Origin: Hahellaceae bacterium
Lineage (GTDB): Bacteria; Pseudomonadota; Gammaproteobacteria; Pseudomonadales; Oleiphilaceae
NCBI GenBank assembly: GCA_024234505.1
Contig: JACKOD010000002.1
Coordinates: forward strand, 744,001 to 808,000
Length of the DNA: 64,000 nt
Direction: 5' to 3'
Under the pieces are notes generated by a model, which was not told the origin of the DNA, did no database searches, and saw only the letters and a list, made by a program, of their open reading frames with translations. Both the position numbers and the translations under genes were made by a program. Shown here piece after piece: positions 33,738-42,584 of this stretch (position 1 is the first letter of the stretch; each line of letters begins with the position of its first letter).

Positions 33738-34178
33738 TTAATGGCCGATGCGTCGTAAAGCGGCGGCCAGTGCAAGGTCGTAACCCTGACTGCCCAGCCC
33801 ACAGATGACGCCAACCGCAACATCGGAAAAGTAGGAGTGTTGGCGGAACGGCTCACGGGCATGAACGTTGGATAAATGAACTTCAATAAAGGGTATAGAT
33901 ACAGCCAGTAGCGCATCGCGTATGGCTACGCTGGTGTGGGTAAAGGCGGCTGGATTGATAATGATGAAATCAACCTGCTCCTGACGGGCATCATGAATGC
34001 GATCAATCAGTTCATATTCCGCATTGCTTTGCAGCGTAAGCAGATGATGACCTTGCGCCTGAGCCTGCTCCCTTAAGCGCTGGTGAATGTCTTCGAGCGT
34101 TTCACGCCCGTAGATTTCCGGCTCGCGGGTTCCGAGTAAATTAAGATTGGGACCATTCAGAACAAGAATCGTAGCCAT
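33738..34178 (-). CDS. aroQ: 3-dehydroquinate dehydratase, type II
   Basis: 146 residues. Type II enzyme of the shikimate pathway (3-dehydroquinate to 3-dehydroshikimate). Motifs: LVLNGPNLNLLGTREPEIYG with the catalytic Tyr and Arg, IINPAAFTHTSVAIRDAL with the catalytic His, and EVHLSNVHAREPFRQHSY. An AAGGAAG site precedes the ATG. First gene of the aroQ-accB-accC-prmA operon. Confidence 0.97.
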   Translation of the reverse strand: MATILVLNGPNLNLLGTREPEIYGRETLEDIHQRLREQAQAQGHHLLTLQSNAEYELIDRIHDARQEQVDFIIINPAAFTHTSVAIRDALLAVSIPFIEVHLSNVHAREPFRQHSYFSDVAVGVICGLGSQGYDLALAAALRRIGH

Positions 34179-34240
34179 AGGGCAACTTCCTTAAAAGGCC
34201 GGATACTCAGGTTAATAACTTACCCATTAGAGGATTTTGT

Positions 34241-34434
34241 CGGCAGTTTGCCGCTTTTTTATGGCACTTTCAAGAAATTATCGGGAAAATGCCGGAATTT
34301 ATCTGATCATATCCTTTAGTGTTTGCTGTCGCACCCGCCACACTATTTTTGTTGCCCGAGGGAGAGGGCGCAACCTTTGTTCGGGACGCTTGCGGTAACG
34401 GGGGGCGTCGGGGCGAGGACGCCCCTCGCTACAG
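34241..34434. repeat. Hairpins and family B repeat upstream of aroQ
   Basis: The 313-bp gap between aroQ and the next minus-strand gene holds no gene. It contains a short hairpin with T-run on the plus strand (34241-34260), a partial family A element near 34358-34370, and a family B element at 34407-34434: a GGGGCGAGGACGCCCC hairpin followed by CTCGCTACAG. The same family B core recurs at 50720-50745. Confidence 0.7.
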
Positions 34435-34491
34435 GGTGGTCGCTGCAAGGCTGTCGTTTCTGACGTTGCGGATTCTACCGCAAACAGGTTT

Positions 34492-36123
34492 TCATGGCGC
34501 ATTGCGAAAAATCTTCACTTGATTACGACCGCCATGTTTTGCTTCATAAAGTGCTTTGTCTGCTTTTTCACAAAGTTCCTGAGCAGATTCATCGCTCAGC
34601 AGTGCCACGCCACAGCTGAATGTAACGTGAAATTCTACGTCGCCCGCCGGCTGGGAGAGCTGTGAAAAACGTTCGCGTATTTCATTGAGAATGTTTTTGG
34701 CATCGGTTTCAGTGATATTGGGTAACACGATGGCAAACTCCTCACCGCCATAGCGTCCGATATGATCGGTTTTTCGCAAGCGTTGCTTGAGGAACATCGC
34801 CAGACTTTTCAACACGCGATCACCGATGGGGTGTCCGTAGGAATCGTTGATTTTTTTAAAGTAATCAATGTCCAGCATGGCAAACGCCATGGAATGGCCT
34901 TTTTGTCGTGCCTTGGTAATTTCGGTTTCAAGGAGGTAAAGCGTATGGGTATGGTTATACAGTCCGGTTAAGCTGTCACGAATCATCAGCGCAAGTAATG
35001 AACGTGCCCGGCGGCCACGATTGTGTATGGTGGCAGTCAGGTGACGCGGGTTGATCGGTTTGGTAAGAAAATCATCCCCTCCCAGACTCATGGCGTGCAA
35101 TTGCTTGTTAACATCATCTTCGGCTGACAGGTAGATAATCGGCACACTGTGATAGCGGTCCTGTTGACGGATGACGCGCGCCAGTTCCATGCCGGTACAG
35201 CCCGGCATGTACATATCCATAATGATGATTTCGGGCTGGAAGTCATCCAGCGCGATCAAAATCTGCATCGGATCGGTAATGACGTGAGGAATCATCCCGG
35301 CTTTATTCAGCACGTTCTCTACATACTTTGCCTGGGCGCGCGAGTCGTCCACCACCAGTACCCGGTAGGGATCCAGCGGGCTGGCATGGGTATACTGCTC
35401 CACTCGTTCAATCAGCTGGCCGGGATCGACGGCGCGATAAAAATACTCTTCTCCCCCGCAGCGGGAGGCAATGAGGCGCGTTTCAATGTCGTCCAGATCG
35501 TCGCTGGTAAAAATGATCGGGATGGGGGTTTCGTGATTTGCCTGAATCTGCTGAATCGTTTCGATCCCCTGATGCTTATTCCCGCCAAAACTGACATCGA
35601 TCACGATGGTTTCCGGCTTGTCGAGCCGGGTCGCGTGGATCAGTTCTTCCGGACTTTTAAAATGCAGGGCCCTGAATCCGAAAAATTCCAGTTGGCGCGT
35701 AATTCGCTGGGCGTTATCTTCGCTGATCAGTGCCAGATAGACCGGTGTTCGCAGAAAGGTCCGCGGCGTTGCACCTGTCGGGTGATCGGTGCGACGTTGA
35801 GTGCACTGGCTGAGTTCGTCAATGGCATTGTCAATATCGACACGTACCGTTTCAGGTATTTGGAGTGGTGTTTCTTTTTGTGCAGTGAAGGGGGTCAGCA
35901 ACGCGGTGAGTTTGCTTGTGACATGGTGATACCCCTTCATCTCGAAGCGTTCGGCGTACTTCTCCAATTTCATAATGGCCAATTGAAGTTCATGCAGGCG
36001 CTCAATATCAGACCAGTCGGCTTCTTTCAGCTTTTGCCAGTTGTCCAGCACTATTCTCGCCTGGGTGGTCACTCGTTTTGCAAAGTACTGTTTTAATTTT
36101 TCTTTTTGATCTTCGGTCGACAT
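34492..36123 (-). CDS. Dual-receiver GGDEF protein (diguanylate cyclase response regulator)
   Basis: 543 residues. An N-terminal helical region of about 110 residues (DWSDIERLHELQLAIMKLEK) looks like a phosphotransfer-type bundle but lacks a clear phospho-His motif. A first, divergent receiver domain (about 125-240) retains IVIDVSFGG at the acceptor-Asp position. A second, canonical receiver (about 252-370) has VLVVDDSRAQ, IIMDMYMPGCTGM, LSAEDD and TKP. The GGDEF domain (about 385-540) has DSLTGLYNH, MLDIDYFKKINDSYGH and YGGEEF, so cyclase activity is expected. No kinase gene is adjacent. It is divergent from lapD, which would respond to the cyclic di-GMP it makes. Confidence 0.92.
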   Translation of the reverse strand: MSTEDQKEKLKQYFAKRVTTQARIVLDNWQKLKEADWSDIERLHELQLAIMKLEKYAERFEMKGYHHVTSKLTALLTPFTAQKETPLQIPETVRVDIDNAIDELSQCTQRRTDHPTGATPRTFLRTPVYLALISEDNAQRITRQLEFFGFRALHFKSPEELIHATRLDKPETIVIDVSFGGNKHQGIETIQQIQANHETPIPIIFTSDDLDDIETRLIASRCGGEEYFYRAVDPGQLIERVEQYTHASPLDPYRVLVVDDSRAQAKYVENVLNKAGMIPHVITDPMQILIALDDFQPEIIIMDMYMPGCTGMELARVIRQQDRYHSVPIIYLSAEDDVNKQLHAMSLGGDDFLTKPINPRHLTATIHNRGRRARSLLALMIRDSLTGLYNHTHTLYLLETEITKARQKGHSMAFAMLDIDYFKKINDSYGHPIGDRVLKSLAMFLKQRLRKTDHIGRYGGEEFAIVLPNITETDAKNILNEIRERFSQLSQPAGDVEFHVTFSCGVALLSDESAQELCEKADKALYEAKHGGRNQVKIFRNAP

Positions 36124-36294
36124 GACTTCTGCCTGTGGGGGATTTCGTCCTAAACTAATGAAACATAGATCACTTTTACGGATTGTTGTAGGAAAGAGCC
36201 GTACTTTTTAAGTAACTTTATGCATCGACCGCTAATGGCCGGGGGCTGGCGACCTGCACAGAGTGGGCGCGGACGGAATGGATGATCTATGGTA

Positions 36295-36324
36295 GTAGGT
36301 AGGTTAAAAACACCGTAGGTAGGT
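36295..36324. promoter_or_regulatory. Two direct repeats ahead of lapD
   Basis: GTAGGTAGGT occurs at 36295-36304 and again at 36315-36324, exactly 20 bp apart (about two helical turns), 59 bp before the lapD start. This is the pattern of a regulator binding tandem sites on one DNA face. The remainder of the 36124-36382 gap shows nothing else. Confidence 0.3.
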
Positions 36325-36382
36325 CAATGGCAGCGTATTCCACTTGAGTGGCAAATCCTGCGTAATAGGAATGGGGAGAGTG

Positions 36383-38386
36383 ATGACAGGCGCGTCCAGG
36401 CATTCGGCTAAAGTCATGAGTTTGCGGGGGTTGCTGACACTGGCAACGAGTGTGTTGTTGCTGCTGCTTCTGGTCGGCAATCTATTGCTTAATGTCAGCA
36501 ATACCCGGCATTTTTTGCAGCAGCAGTTGGCTATTCATGCACAAGATGCGGCGACTTCTTTAGGATTGTCTCTCTCGGCACAAGGTGCGGATGAGGTAAT
36601 GACTGAACGTCTGGTGGCGGCCATGTTTGATAGTGGTTACTACCAGCGTATTGAAATCCAGGATGTGCAAGGCACGCCACGTTTGGTGCGCGAACATGCC
36701 TCCGCCATTATTGGGGTGCCAGCCTGGTTCGTGCAGCTGGTGCCCCTGCAAACACCTCAGGGACAGGCCGAGCTGATGCAGGGCTGGACACGAAAAGGGC
36801 AGGTATTGATTCACAGTCATCCCGGCTTTGCTTATCTTAAACTGTGGCAGGCGCTCAAAGTGCAAACCTCCATGTTCGTTGTGTCGCTGGTGCTGGTTTT
36901 GCTATTGCTGCAGTGGTTGTTGAGCCGGCTGTTAAAACCGTTGCAACAGGCTGAAACACAAGCCGAAGCGGTGGCGCAGAATAACTTCAGTTTTCGCTCA
37001 CCGGAGCGGGGCACGCGAGAGGTGCGTCGGGTGACCCGGGCGTTGAATCATATGGCCGACCGATTGGGACAGGTTTTTCGTGAACAGTTGGGATTAATCG
37101 AACAATTGCGCCAAACCGCTTTTCGTGATGTGGTCACCGGACTGGGAAATCGACAGGATTTTGACCGCCGTCTGGAGGTTGAGTTAAGCAGCGAGCATCA
37201 AACGCCGGCAACGCTGCTGTTGCTTCAAATTGGTCAGTTTGCTGAATTCAATCAGCAACAGGGCAGAGCGCAAGGCGATGCGCTGTTGCAACGGGTGGCC
37301 AATCAGCTTTGTACCGCGTTGCAACCCTGGCCTGAAGCCTATGCGGGTCGCCGTGCCGGGGCCGATTTTGCCGTCTATATTCCCGGGCTAACGCCTTCTC
37401 GCGCCGAACCGTTTGTGGCTTCGTTAATGGGGGGGCTCACGACCGCATCGGATCTGCAAAGCCAACAGGGCGGTACTGAAGTGAAGCCTCGTTTTTATGC
37501 GGGATGGATTGCCTTTACGCCGCCGGAGGATGCGCGGGCTTTGCTGGCCAAAGCCGATCTGGCCCTGCGCTCCGCACAGCTACAGGAAAGACCGAGTGTG
37601 GCCTATGCGGAATTACAGAAGCCCGACACCCCGGCCATCACGGTGCCCGATATGGGGGCGGGAGAATGGGCCATGCTGCTACAGGAAAAACTGGCCGCAG
37701 ATCAGCTGCACCTGCAGCAACAACCTGTACAGGATACCTTTGGGCAACCGCGTTATCAGCAACTCCTGGCCCGGCTGGAAATGAATGGTGAACGGGTAGC
37801 GGCACAACGCTTTCTGCCAATGGTTGAAAATAGCGGCATGAGCGTCACGCTGGATTTGAATGTACTGGAAAAGGCAGTCGCCTTGTTACAGGATGATCCG
37901 GAATTGCGTTTGGGGGTCAGCCTGTCTTTAGCTACGTTAAGGGCCGCCGAGCTGCCAGCGTGGTTACGAGAACACCTGGCATCGCATCGCATCGCAGAAC
38001 GTCTGCATTTGAGTATTCTTGAGTTTGCATTGCAGCATGATGAGTCCTACGTGGAACGGCTGTTGGCTCTGGCGGGCGAACTCGGGTTCCGCGTGGCGAT
38101 CGACCGCTTCGGATTGGCTCCGGTGGCATTTGGCTACTTGCAACGACTGGCATTTGACCATATTAAGGTAGATCAGCGGTTTGTCCGGGGCGTGGCGACA
38201 CATCAGGAACATCAGTTCTTTTTACGAGCCATTGTACAGATTGCCCACAGCCAGGGGATGAAAGTGATCGCCGTGGGTGTGGAAACCGAGGATGAATGGG
38301 AAACTCTCATTACATTGGGCTTTGATGGCGGGATGGGCTACTATCTCGGTCGGCCGGAAACCCCTGATTTAAACAAACGCGTATAG
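36383..38386 (+). CDS. lapD: Cyclic di-GMP receptor LapD (degenerate GGDEF-EAL)
   Basis: About 667 residues from the ATG at 36383, which has GGAGAG just upstream. Order of parts: membrane helix, periplasmic LapD/MoxY domain (HAQDAATSLGLSLS, FDSGYYQRIEIQD, SHPGFAYLKLWQALK; about 45-165), second helix, HAMP, GGDEF-like domain with RRAGADF in place of GGDEF, and EAL-like domain whose EAL site reads QQLLARL. Both output domains have lost the catalytic residues, as in LapD of Pseudomonas fluorescens, which binds c-di-GMP and holds the protease LapG to protect a surface adhesin. No lapG is in the window. Confidence 0.9.
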   Translation: MTGASRHSAKVMSLRGLLTLATSVLLLLLLVGNLLLNVSNTRHFLQQQLAIHAQDAATSLGLSLSAQGADEVMTERLVAAMFDSGYYQRIEIQDVQGTPRLVREHASAIIGVPAWFVQLVPLQTPQGQAELMQGWTRKGQVLIHSHPGFAYLKLWQALKVQTSMFVVSLVLVLLLLQWLLSRLLKPLQQAETQAEAVAQNNFSFRSPERGTREVRRVTRALNHMADRLGQVFREQLGLIEQLRQTAFRDVVTGLGNRQDFDRRLEVELSSEHQTPATLLLLQIGQFAEFNQQQGRAQGDALLQRVANQLCTALQPWPEAYAGRRAGADFAVYIPGLTPSRAEPFVASLMGGLTTASDLQSQQGGTEVKPRFYAGWIAFTPPEDARALLAKADLALRSAQLQERPSVAYAELQKPDTPAITVPDMGAGEWAMLLQEKLAADQLHLQQQPVQDTFGQPRYQQLLARLEMNGERVAAQRFLPMVENSGMSVTLDLNVLEKAVALLQDDPELRLGVSLSLATLRAAELPAWLREHLASHRIAERLHLSILEFALQHDESYVERLLALAGELGFRVAIDRFGLAPVAFGYLQRLAFDHIKVDQRFVRGVATHQEHQFFLRAIVQIAHSQGMKVIAVGVETEDEWETLITLGFDGGMGYYLGRPETPDLNKRV

Positions 38387-38478
38387 GTGCCCGGTCTTCT
38401 GGCGTTAACGTGCGATCTCTGCACGAGAGGCCAGTCATGCCGGCAGCGCCGAATGATTAACACAGAATGGAAAGAACT

Positions 38479-39531
38479 ATGAGCACCAGTCGAATAAAAG
38501 ATTTTGTCAAAGACCGCTGGGAAGACGTACAGGACTACCTCGGAGGCGGATTGCTCCCCAAAGTGATCGGCGGCGTTGTGGCCCTTTACCTGGTATTGTC
38601 CTTGTTTGTCGGTTGGTATTGGAGTGCGGAACCCGGCTTGTTTTCTGTGCGCGAGGCCACCGATACGCTGGCTGCCGAACGTAAATCAGAACCGGTGATC
38701 GGTTATGCGACTGTGACCACGCTGATTAAAATGAGCGAAACCCTGCTCGATAAACCCGGCGGGTACATTACCAACGACATTATGCCGCCGGGTGTATGGC
38801 TGGATAACATTACCAATTGGGAGTTTGGTGTATTGGTTCAGGTGCGTGATTTGTCACGTGCGTTGCGCAAAGACCTGAGTCGCTCACAAAGCCAGTCGAC
38901 CGAAGATAAGGATTTGATCATTGCCGAACCACAATTCCACTTCGACAATGGCAGCTGGGCCATTCCCGCAACCGAACGGGAATATCGCCATGGCATCAAG
39001 GCACTTTACGGTTATCTCGACCGTCTGTCGGATGCAGACAAAACCGATGCACAGTTTTATGCACGTGCCGACAATCTTCGTAACTGGCTGTCGGATGTTG
39101 AAAACCGGTTAGGTAGTTTGTCGCGCCGTTTAAGTGAGAGCGTGGGGCGCCCACAGCTGGACATGGGGTTGGCGGGCGATGCCGCCGCACAACAATCCAC
39201 ACATGGTAACAGCGTGGAAGAAAAGAAAACGCCCTGGCTGAAGATTGATGATGTCTTTTACGAAGCGAGAGGCACGTCGTGGGCCTTAATTCATATCCTC
39301 AAAGCCATCGAAATCGACTTCAAACCCGTACTGGAAGATAAAAACGCACTGGTCAGCCTGCAGCAGATCATCATGGAGCTGGAAGCCACTCAGGAGTCTG
39401 TCTGGAGCCCGATGATTCTTAATGGCAGCGGTTTTGGCGTGTTGGCGAATCACTCGCTGACCATGGCGTCTTATATTTCCCGCGCCAACGCCGCGATCAG
39501 TGATTTGCGTAGCTTGTTGCAGCAGGGTTAA
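38479..39531 (+). CDS. DUF2333 family membrane protein
   Basis: About 350 residues. One N-terminal transmembrane helix (VIGGVVALYLVLSLFVGWYW, about 30-50) followed by a periplasmic domain with PGGYITNDIMPPGVWLDN, NWEFGVLVQVRDLSRALRKD, WSPMILNGSGFGVLANHSL and TMASYISRANAAI. These are hallmarks of DUF2333, a family found mainly in Gammaproteobacteria with unknown role. The start at 38479 has GGAAAG upstream; an ATG at 38467 is possible. It follows lapD by about 90 bp in the same direction. Confidence 0.85.
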   Translation: MSTSRIKDFVKDRWEDVQDYLGGGLLPKVIGGVVALYLVLSLFVGWYWSAEPGLFSVREATDTLAAERKSEPVIGYATVTTLIKMSETLLDKPGGYITNDIMPPGVWLDNITNWEFGVLVQVRDLSRALRKDLSRSQSQSTEDKDLIIAEPQFHFDNGSWAIPATEREYRHGIKALYGYLDRLSDADKTDAQFYARADNLRNWLSDVENRLGSLSRRLSESVGRPQLDMGLAGDAAAQQSTHGNSVEEKKTPWLKIDDVFYEARGTSWALIHILKAIEIDFKPVLEDKNALVSLQQIIMELEATQESVWSPMILNGSGFGVLANHSLTMASYISRANAAISDLRSLLQQG

Positions 39532-39537
39532 GTTAGC

Positions 39538-39707
39538 ACCCTCTCCCCCAGCCCCTCTCCCGCGCGCGGGCGAGGGGAGTTTCAGGTCATTGACTTGTTC
39601 CGGCGCTTTGCCGAAGCCCCTCTCCCGTGCGCGGGCGAGGGGAGGATGTTGAAATCCCTGGCCCTAACGGAAGCAGCCCCTCTCCCGTGCGCGGGCGAGG
39701 GGAGTTT
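39538..39707. repeat. Three GC-rich hairpin repeats after the DUF2333 gene
   Basis: A variant palindrome, CCCCTCTCCCG-(T/C)GCGCGGGCGAGGGGAG, occurs three times, starting at about 39551, 39616 and 39676 (spacing 65 and 60 bp). The first lies just beyond the DUF2333 stop codon, the place of a transcript end. Confidence 0.8.
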
Positions 39708-39715
39708 GCTCTTCC

Positions 39716-40303
39716 TTTGTTTCGGCTACGTGCATCCCTGCAATTGAATATCGGGGTTGCGAGCTTGATTGGCACTCCTCCAGATTGAACCATCACGCCT
39801 CGATCAATACAGAGGTTATGTTTCGCCAATTATTCCAGTCACGTTGATAGGGTGGGCATTGCCAACCATTCCCTCTCCCCTCGGGGAGAGGGTTAGGGAG
39901 AGGGGGTATTCGCAAACTTTGTTTCGGCTACGTGCATCCCTGCAATTGAATATCGGAGTTGCGAGCTTGATTGGCACTCCTCCAGATTGAACCATCACGC
40001 CTCGCTCAATACAGAGGTTATGTTTCGCCAATTATTCCAGTCACTTTGATAGGGGCATTGTTAACATTCCCTCTCCCCTAGGGGAGAGGGTTAGGAGAGG
40101 GGTATTCGCAAACTTTGTTTCTGGCTACGTGCATCCCTGCAATTGAATATCGGGGTTGCGAGCTTGATTGGCACTCCTCCAGATTGAACCATCACGCCTC
40201 GCTCAATACAGAGGTTATGTATTCCAGTCACTTTGATAGGGGGCATTGCTAACCATTCCTCTCCCCTCGGGGCGAGGGTTAGGGAGAGGGGTATTCGCAA
40301 ACT
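39716..40303. repeat. Three tandem copies of a ~200-bp repeat
   Basis: Copies start at 39716, 39918 and 40114 (202, 196 and 190 bp). Each begins TTTGTTTC(T)GGCTACGTGC, contains TTGAATATCG, GGTTGCGAGCTTGATTGGCA (with small differences) and AACCATCACGCCTCG, and ends in a family A palindrome followed by GTATTCGCAAAC. The copies differ at few places, mostly in homopolymer length and a few small deletions. No convincing gene lies in them. The array fills most of the 780-bp gap before the nos cluster. Confidence 0.88.
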
Positions 40304-40310
40304 GCGTAGG

Positions 40311-40813
40311 ATGGGTAATCACATCCAGAGTCAGCTCATCAAAGGTGAACACTTTCCCCCATGTGCTTTGGCAAAGGTCTGTGCAGCAGGTTGATCGGCG
40401 AACGAAGCCAGCGTCGGCCCCATGGCACCTTGCTGATTTGAACCCACTACAAACACCGCTTTGCGGGCGTCGATTAAATGGGCATCGTCAGGGCGGTTCC
40501 AGTCGCTGCGACCCATGTCGTGCACAAAATTTCGTAAGTGTTCGGAGTGTTTTCCGGTTGTAAGTACCAGGCCATCAGGTCGCGGGTCGAACAGAATTTA
40601 CGGGCGATTTTTTCACGACCTTCAAAGGCTTCCCTTTGGGGCCGGGAAACCCGTACATGGCCATACCGCAGACATGGCATTCATCGCTGGGTTCAAACGC
40701 AATGGGGTCACCGGCTTGTTGGCGACAGCGTCTTCTTTGCAGCCGGTCAAAAACAACGTCAGTGCGAATACGGCAGAGAGTGCTTTGGTATAGCGTATTG
40801 TGGTATGTAGCAT
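40311..40813 (-). pseudogene. nosL: nosL, copper chaperone lipoprotein, four apparent frameshifts
   Basis: NosL is a periplasmic copper-binding lipoprotein that helps metallate nitrous oxide reductase. The reading starts ATG at 40813 with a lipoprotein signal ending LFLTGCKED, then continues in other frames as IAFEPSDECHVCGMAMYGF (with the CxxCGM copper motif), EGREKIARKFCSTRDLMAWY, VHDMGRSDW and IDARKAVFVVGS, ending about DELTLDV. Each frame change sits in a homopolymer (about 40704-40707, 40624-40626, 40526-40529 and 40356-40360), and each is explained by one missing base. The protein is otherwise well conserved. Either the gene has just decayed or the sequence has systematic homopolymer errors here; the latter is favoured. 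Confidence 0.75.
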
Positions 40814-40826
40814 GAGTAACCTTAAA

Positions 40827-41649
40827 TTAGATGCGACGTTTTCTGAAAACCCAGTAAGCGGCGAAGAAGGGTGCTACGACCCAGGCAATCAGCACGCTAA
40901 AGAGTATACCGTAACCAAATGAGAGTTCGCCGGCCATGACCAACAGGCCTTGACCGCTGCCTTCGAAGCCCACCAGATTGATGAGTCGGAAGACATCGGT
41001 CGGATTCAGCATCAGCAGATAGGGGATCAGATCCGGATGGAAACGACCTTCGGTTGCCACTAATAAGCCCAGCAATCCCAGATCGAAGACCAGCACAAAC
41101 ATGAACCAGAAAATCAGCGCGAGTCCGGCGGCTTTGGATTTCTCTGATACCCAGGCACTGATCAGGTAAGCAAAGGCTATGAAGACAATACCGAGCAGGC
41201 TGGCGGAGAGAATAAAAATGCTGAATGAACCGAGCACTTCGGAAATGGCCGCGTTTTGGGCAAAAACCAGAATGGTGACCGCACTGGCTCCAAATCCCAG
41301 AATGGTGGAGGTGGTCATAATGGCACCGTGGCCTAATAACTTGCCGATTAACAACTGGCCTTTGCTCAACGGATAGGTCAAAAGCAGTAACAGGGTGCCG
41401 TCTTCATCTTCGCCAACGATGGCATCGTAAGCCAATAAAAGAGCAATCAACGGAATCAGGAAAACGGCCAGCGAGGCAAGACTGACAATGGTGCTGGGCA
41501 GCGATGTAAATCCGACCACCCCTGACGCCGCCGCACCAAACCAGCTGATACCGACTGATAACAAGGCAAAAACCAGCGTGATGGCGACAATCCAGCGATT
41601 TCAGACCGTCTTTAAATTCTTTCCAGGCGATACTGGCGATGGCATTCAT
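40827..41649 (-). CDS. nosY: NosY, ABC permease for NosZ maturation, apparent frameshift near start
   Basis: NosY is the membrane part of the NosFY transporter that supports CuZ-site assembly of NosZ. From the ATG at 41649 the protein reads NAIASIAWKEFKDGLK, then the frame breaks at an A-run (41599-41601); the remainder reads in another frame as NRWIVAITL, LSVGISWFGAAASGVVGF, DEDGTLLLLLTYPLSKGQLL and on to RKRRI at 40827, with about six membrane helices. The junction is explained by two missing A (expected DGLKNRW). The start overlaps the nosF stop by 3 bp (ATGA). Downstream nosL follows after 13 bp. Confidence 0.85.
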
Positions 41650-42584
41650 GAGCGTACCTCGCTGTGCAGAGCGGCTTCAACAAAGTGGCGATACAGTTGC
41701 TCCAGCGAGGGTAAATGAATATCCACATCATCTACGCAGGGATGGGAGAGCAGGTCTCGCAGCAAAGCCATTTTACCGGACTGATTTGATTCGAACTCCA
41801 GTGCATGGCCGTTAATCTGGCGAAAATTGCGGGTTTCAAAACCGGATTGGGACGCGAGTCGCTGTTGTAGTTCTTCCCGATTCAGACGCCCCTGTACGCG
41901 AATTCTCATGGGTAATGCGGCTTCCTGGCGCAAATGTTCCAGTGTACCCAATGCTTGTAGTTGACCTTTGCCCAGGATGGCGGCGCGATCGATGTGTTTC
42001 TCGACCCCGGGTAGCACATGAGAGCAAAGTATCACGGCGCAACCATGTTGTTTCAGTTCATCCACCATGCTGTAGAAATCCTGGGTGGCGATCGGATCAA
42101 GGCCTACTGTAGGTTCGTCCAGCAGCAGTAATTTGGGTTCGCAGAGCAGGGCTTGTGCGAGCCCCAGTCGTTGTTTCATGCCTTTGGAATAGGTTTTGAC
42201 TTTGCGTTTTGCCGCGTGTGCCAGTCCGACACGCTCCAGTAGCTGATCGACCCGGCTGATCGAGACGCGCTTGAGTCGGGCAAAGTGACGTAATACTTCG
42301 GCACCAGTCAGTTGTTGGTAGAAGGAGACATTTTCAGGAAGAAACCCAATTTGATAGCGATACTGGCTGAAGCTGGCTTCCCAGGGGGCGTGTCCCAGTA
42401 CCTTAACGCTTCCTGAAGTGGGCTCCAGCAACCCCAGAATCATTTTCATGGTGGTGGTTTTGCCAGCACCGTTATGTCCGAATAAACCAAGAACTTCTCC
42501 TGGGCCGATGCTCAGACTGATGCCTTTGACGGCATCGACCTCGCCGAAACTCTTGCGTACATTAACCAGTTCGACGAGGCTCAT
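41646..42584 (-). CDS. nosF: NosF, ABC transporter ATPase
   Basis: 312 residues. Walker A GHNGAGKTTTM (about 36-46), the Q-loop region GFLPENVSFYQQLTG, signature YSKGMKQRLGLAQAL, Walker B KLLLLDEPTVGLDP and the H-loop CSHVL. The C-terminal about 90 residues form an extra domain typical of NosF. It energises NosY in supplying sulfur or a related species for the CuZ cluster of NosZ. GGAGA precedes its ATG, which overlaps the nosD stop (ATGA). Overlaps on both sides show a coupled nosDFY unit. Confidence 0.95.
   Translation of the reverse strand: MSLVELVNVRKSFGEVDAVKGISLSIGPGEVLGLFGHNGAGKTTTMKMILGLLEPTSGSVKVLGHAPWEASFSQYRYQIGFLPENVSFYQQLTGAEVLRHFARLKRVSISRVDQLLERVGLAHAAKRKVKTYSKGMKQRLGLAQALLCEPKLLLLDEPTVGLDPIATQDFYSMVDELKQHGCAVILCSHVLPGVEKHIDRAAILGKGQLQALGTLEHLRQEAALPMRIRVQGRLNREELQQRLASQSGFETRNFRQINGHALEFESNQSGKMALLRDLLSHPCVDDVDIHLPSLEQLYRHFVEAALHSEVRS

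Noticed and set aside
34241..34260. Intrinsic-terminator-like hairpin with T-run on the plus strand
   Set aside because: No plus-strand gene lies upstream; it is near the aroQ promoter region and faces the wrong way. It was left inside the repeat-region entry only.
39587..40300. Three minus-strand frames with nearly identical products
   Set aside because: They are products of the tandem 200-bp repeat and read through the palindromes; nothing suggests translation.
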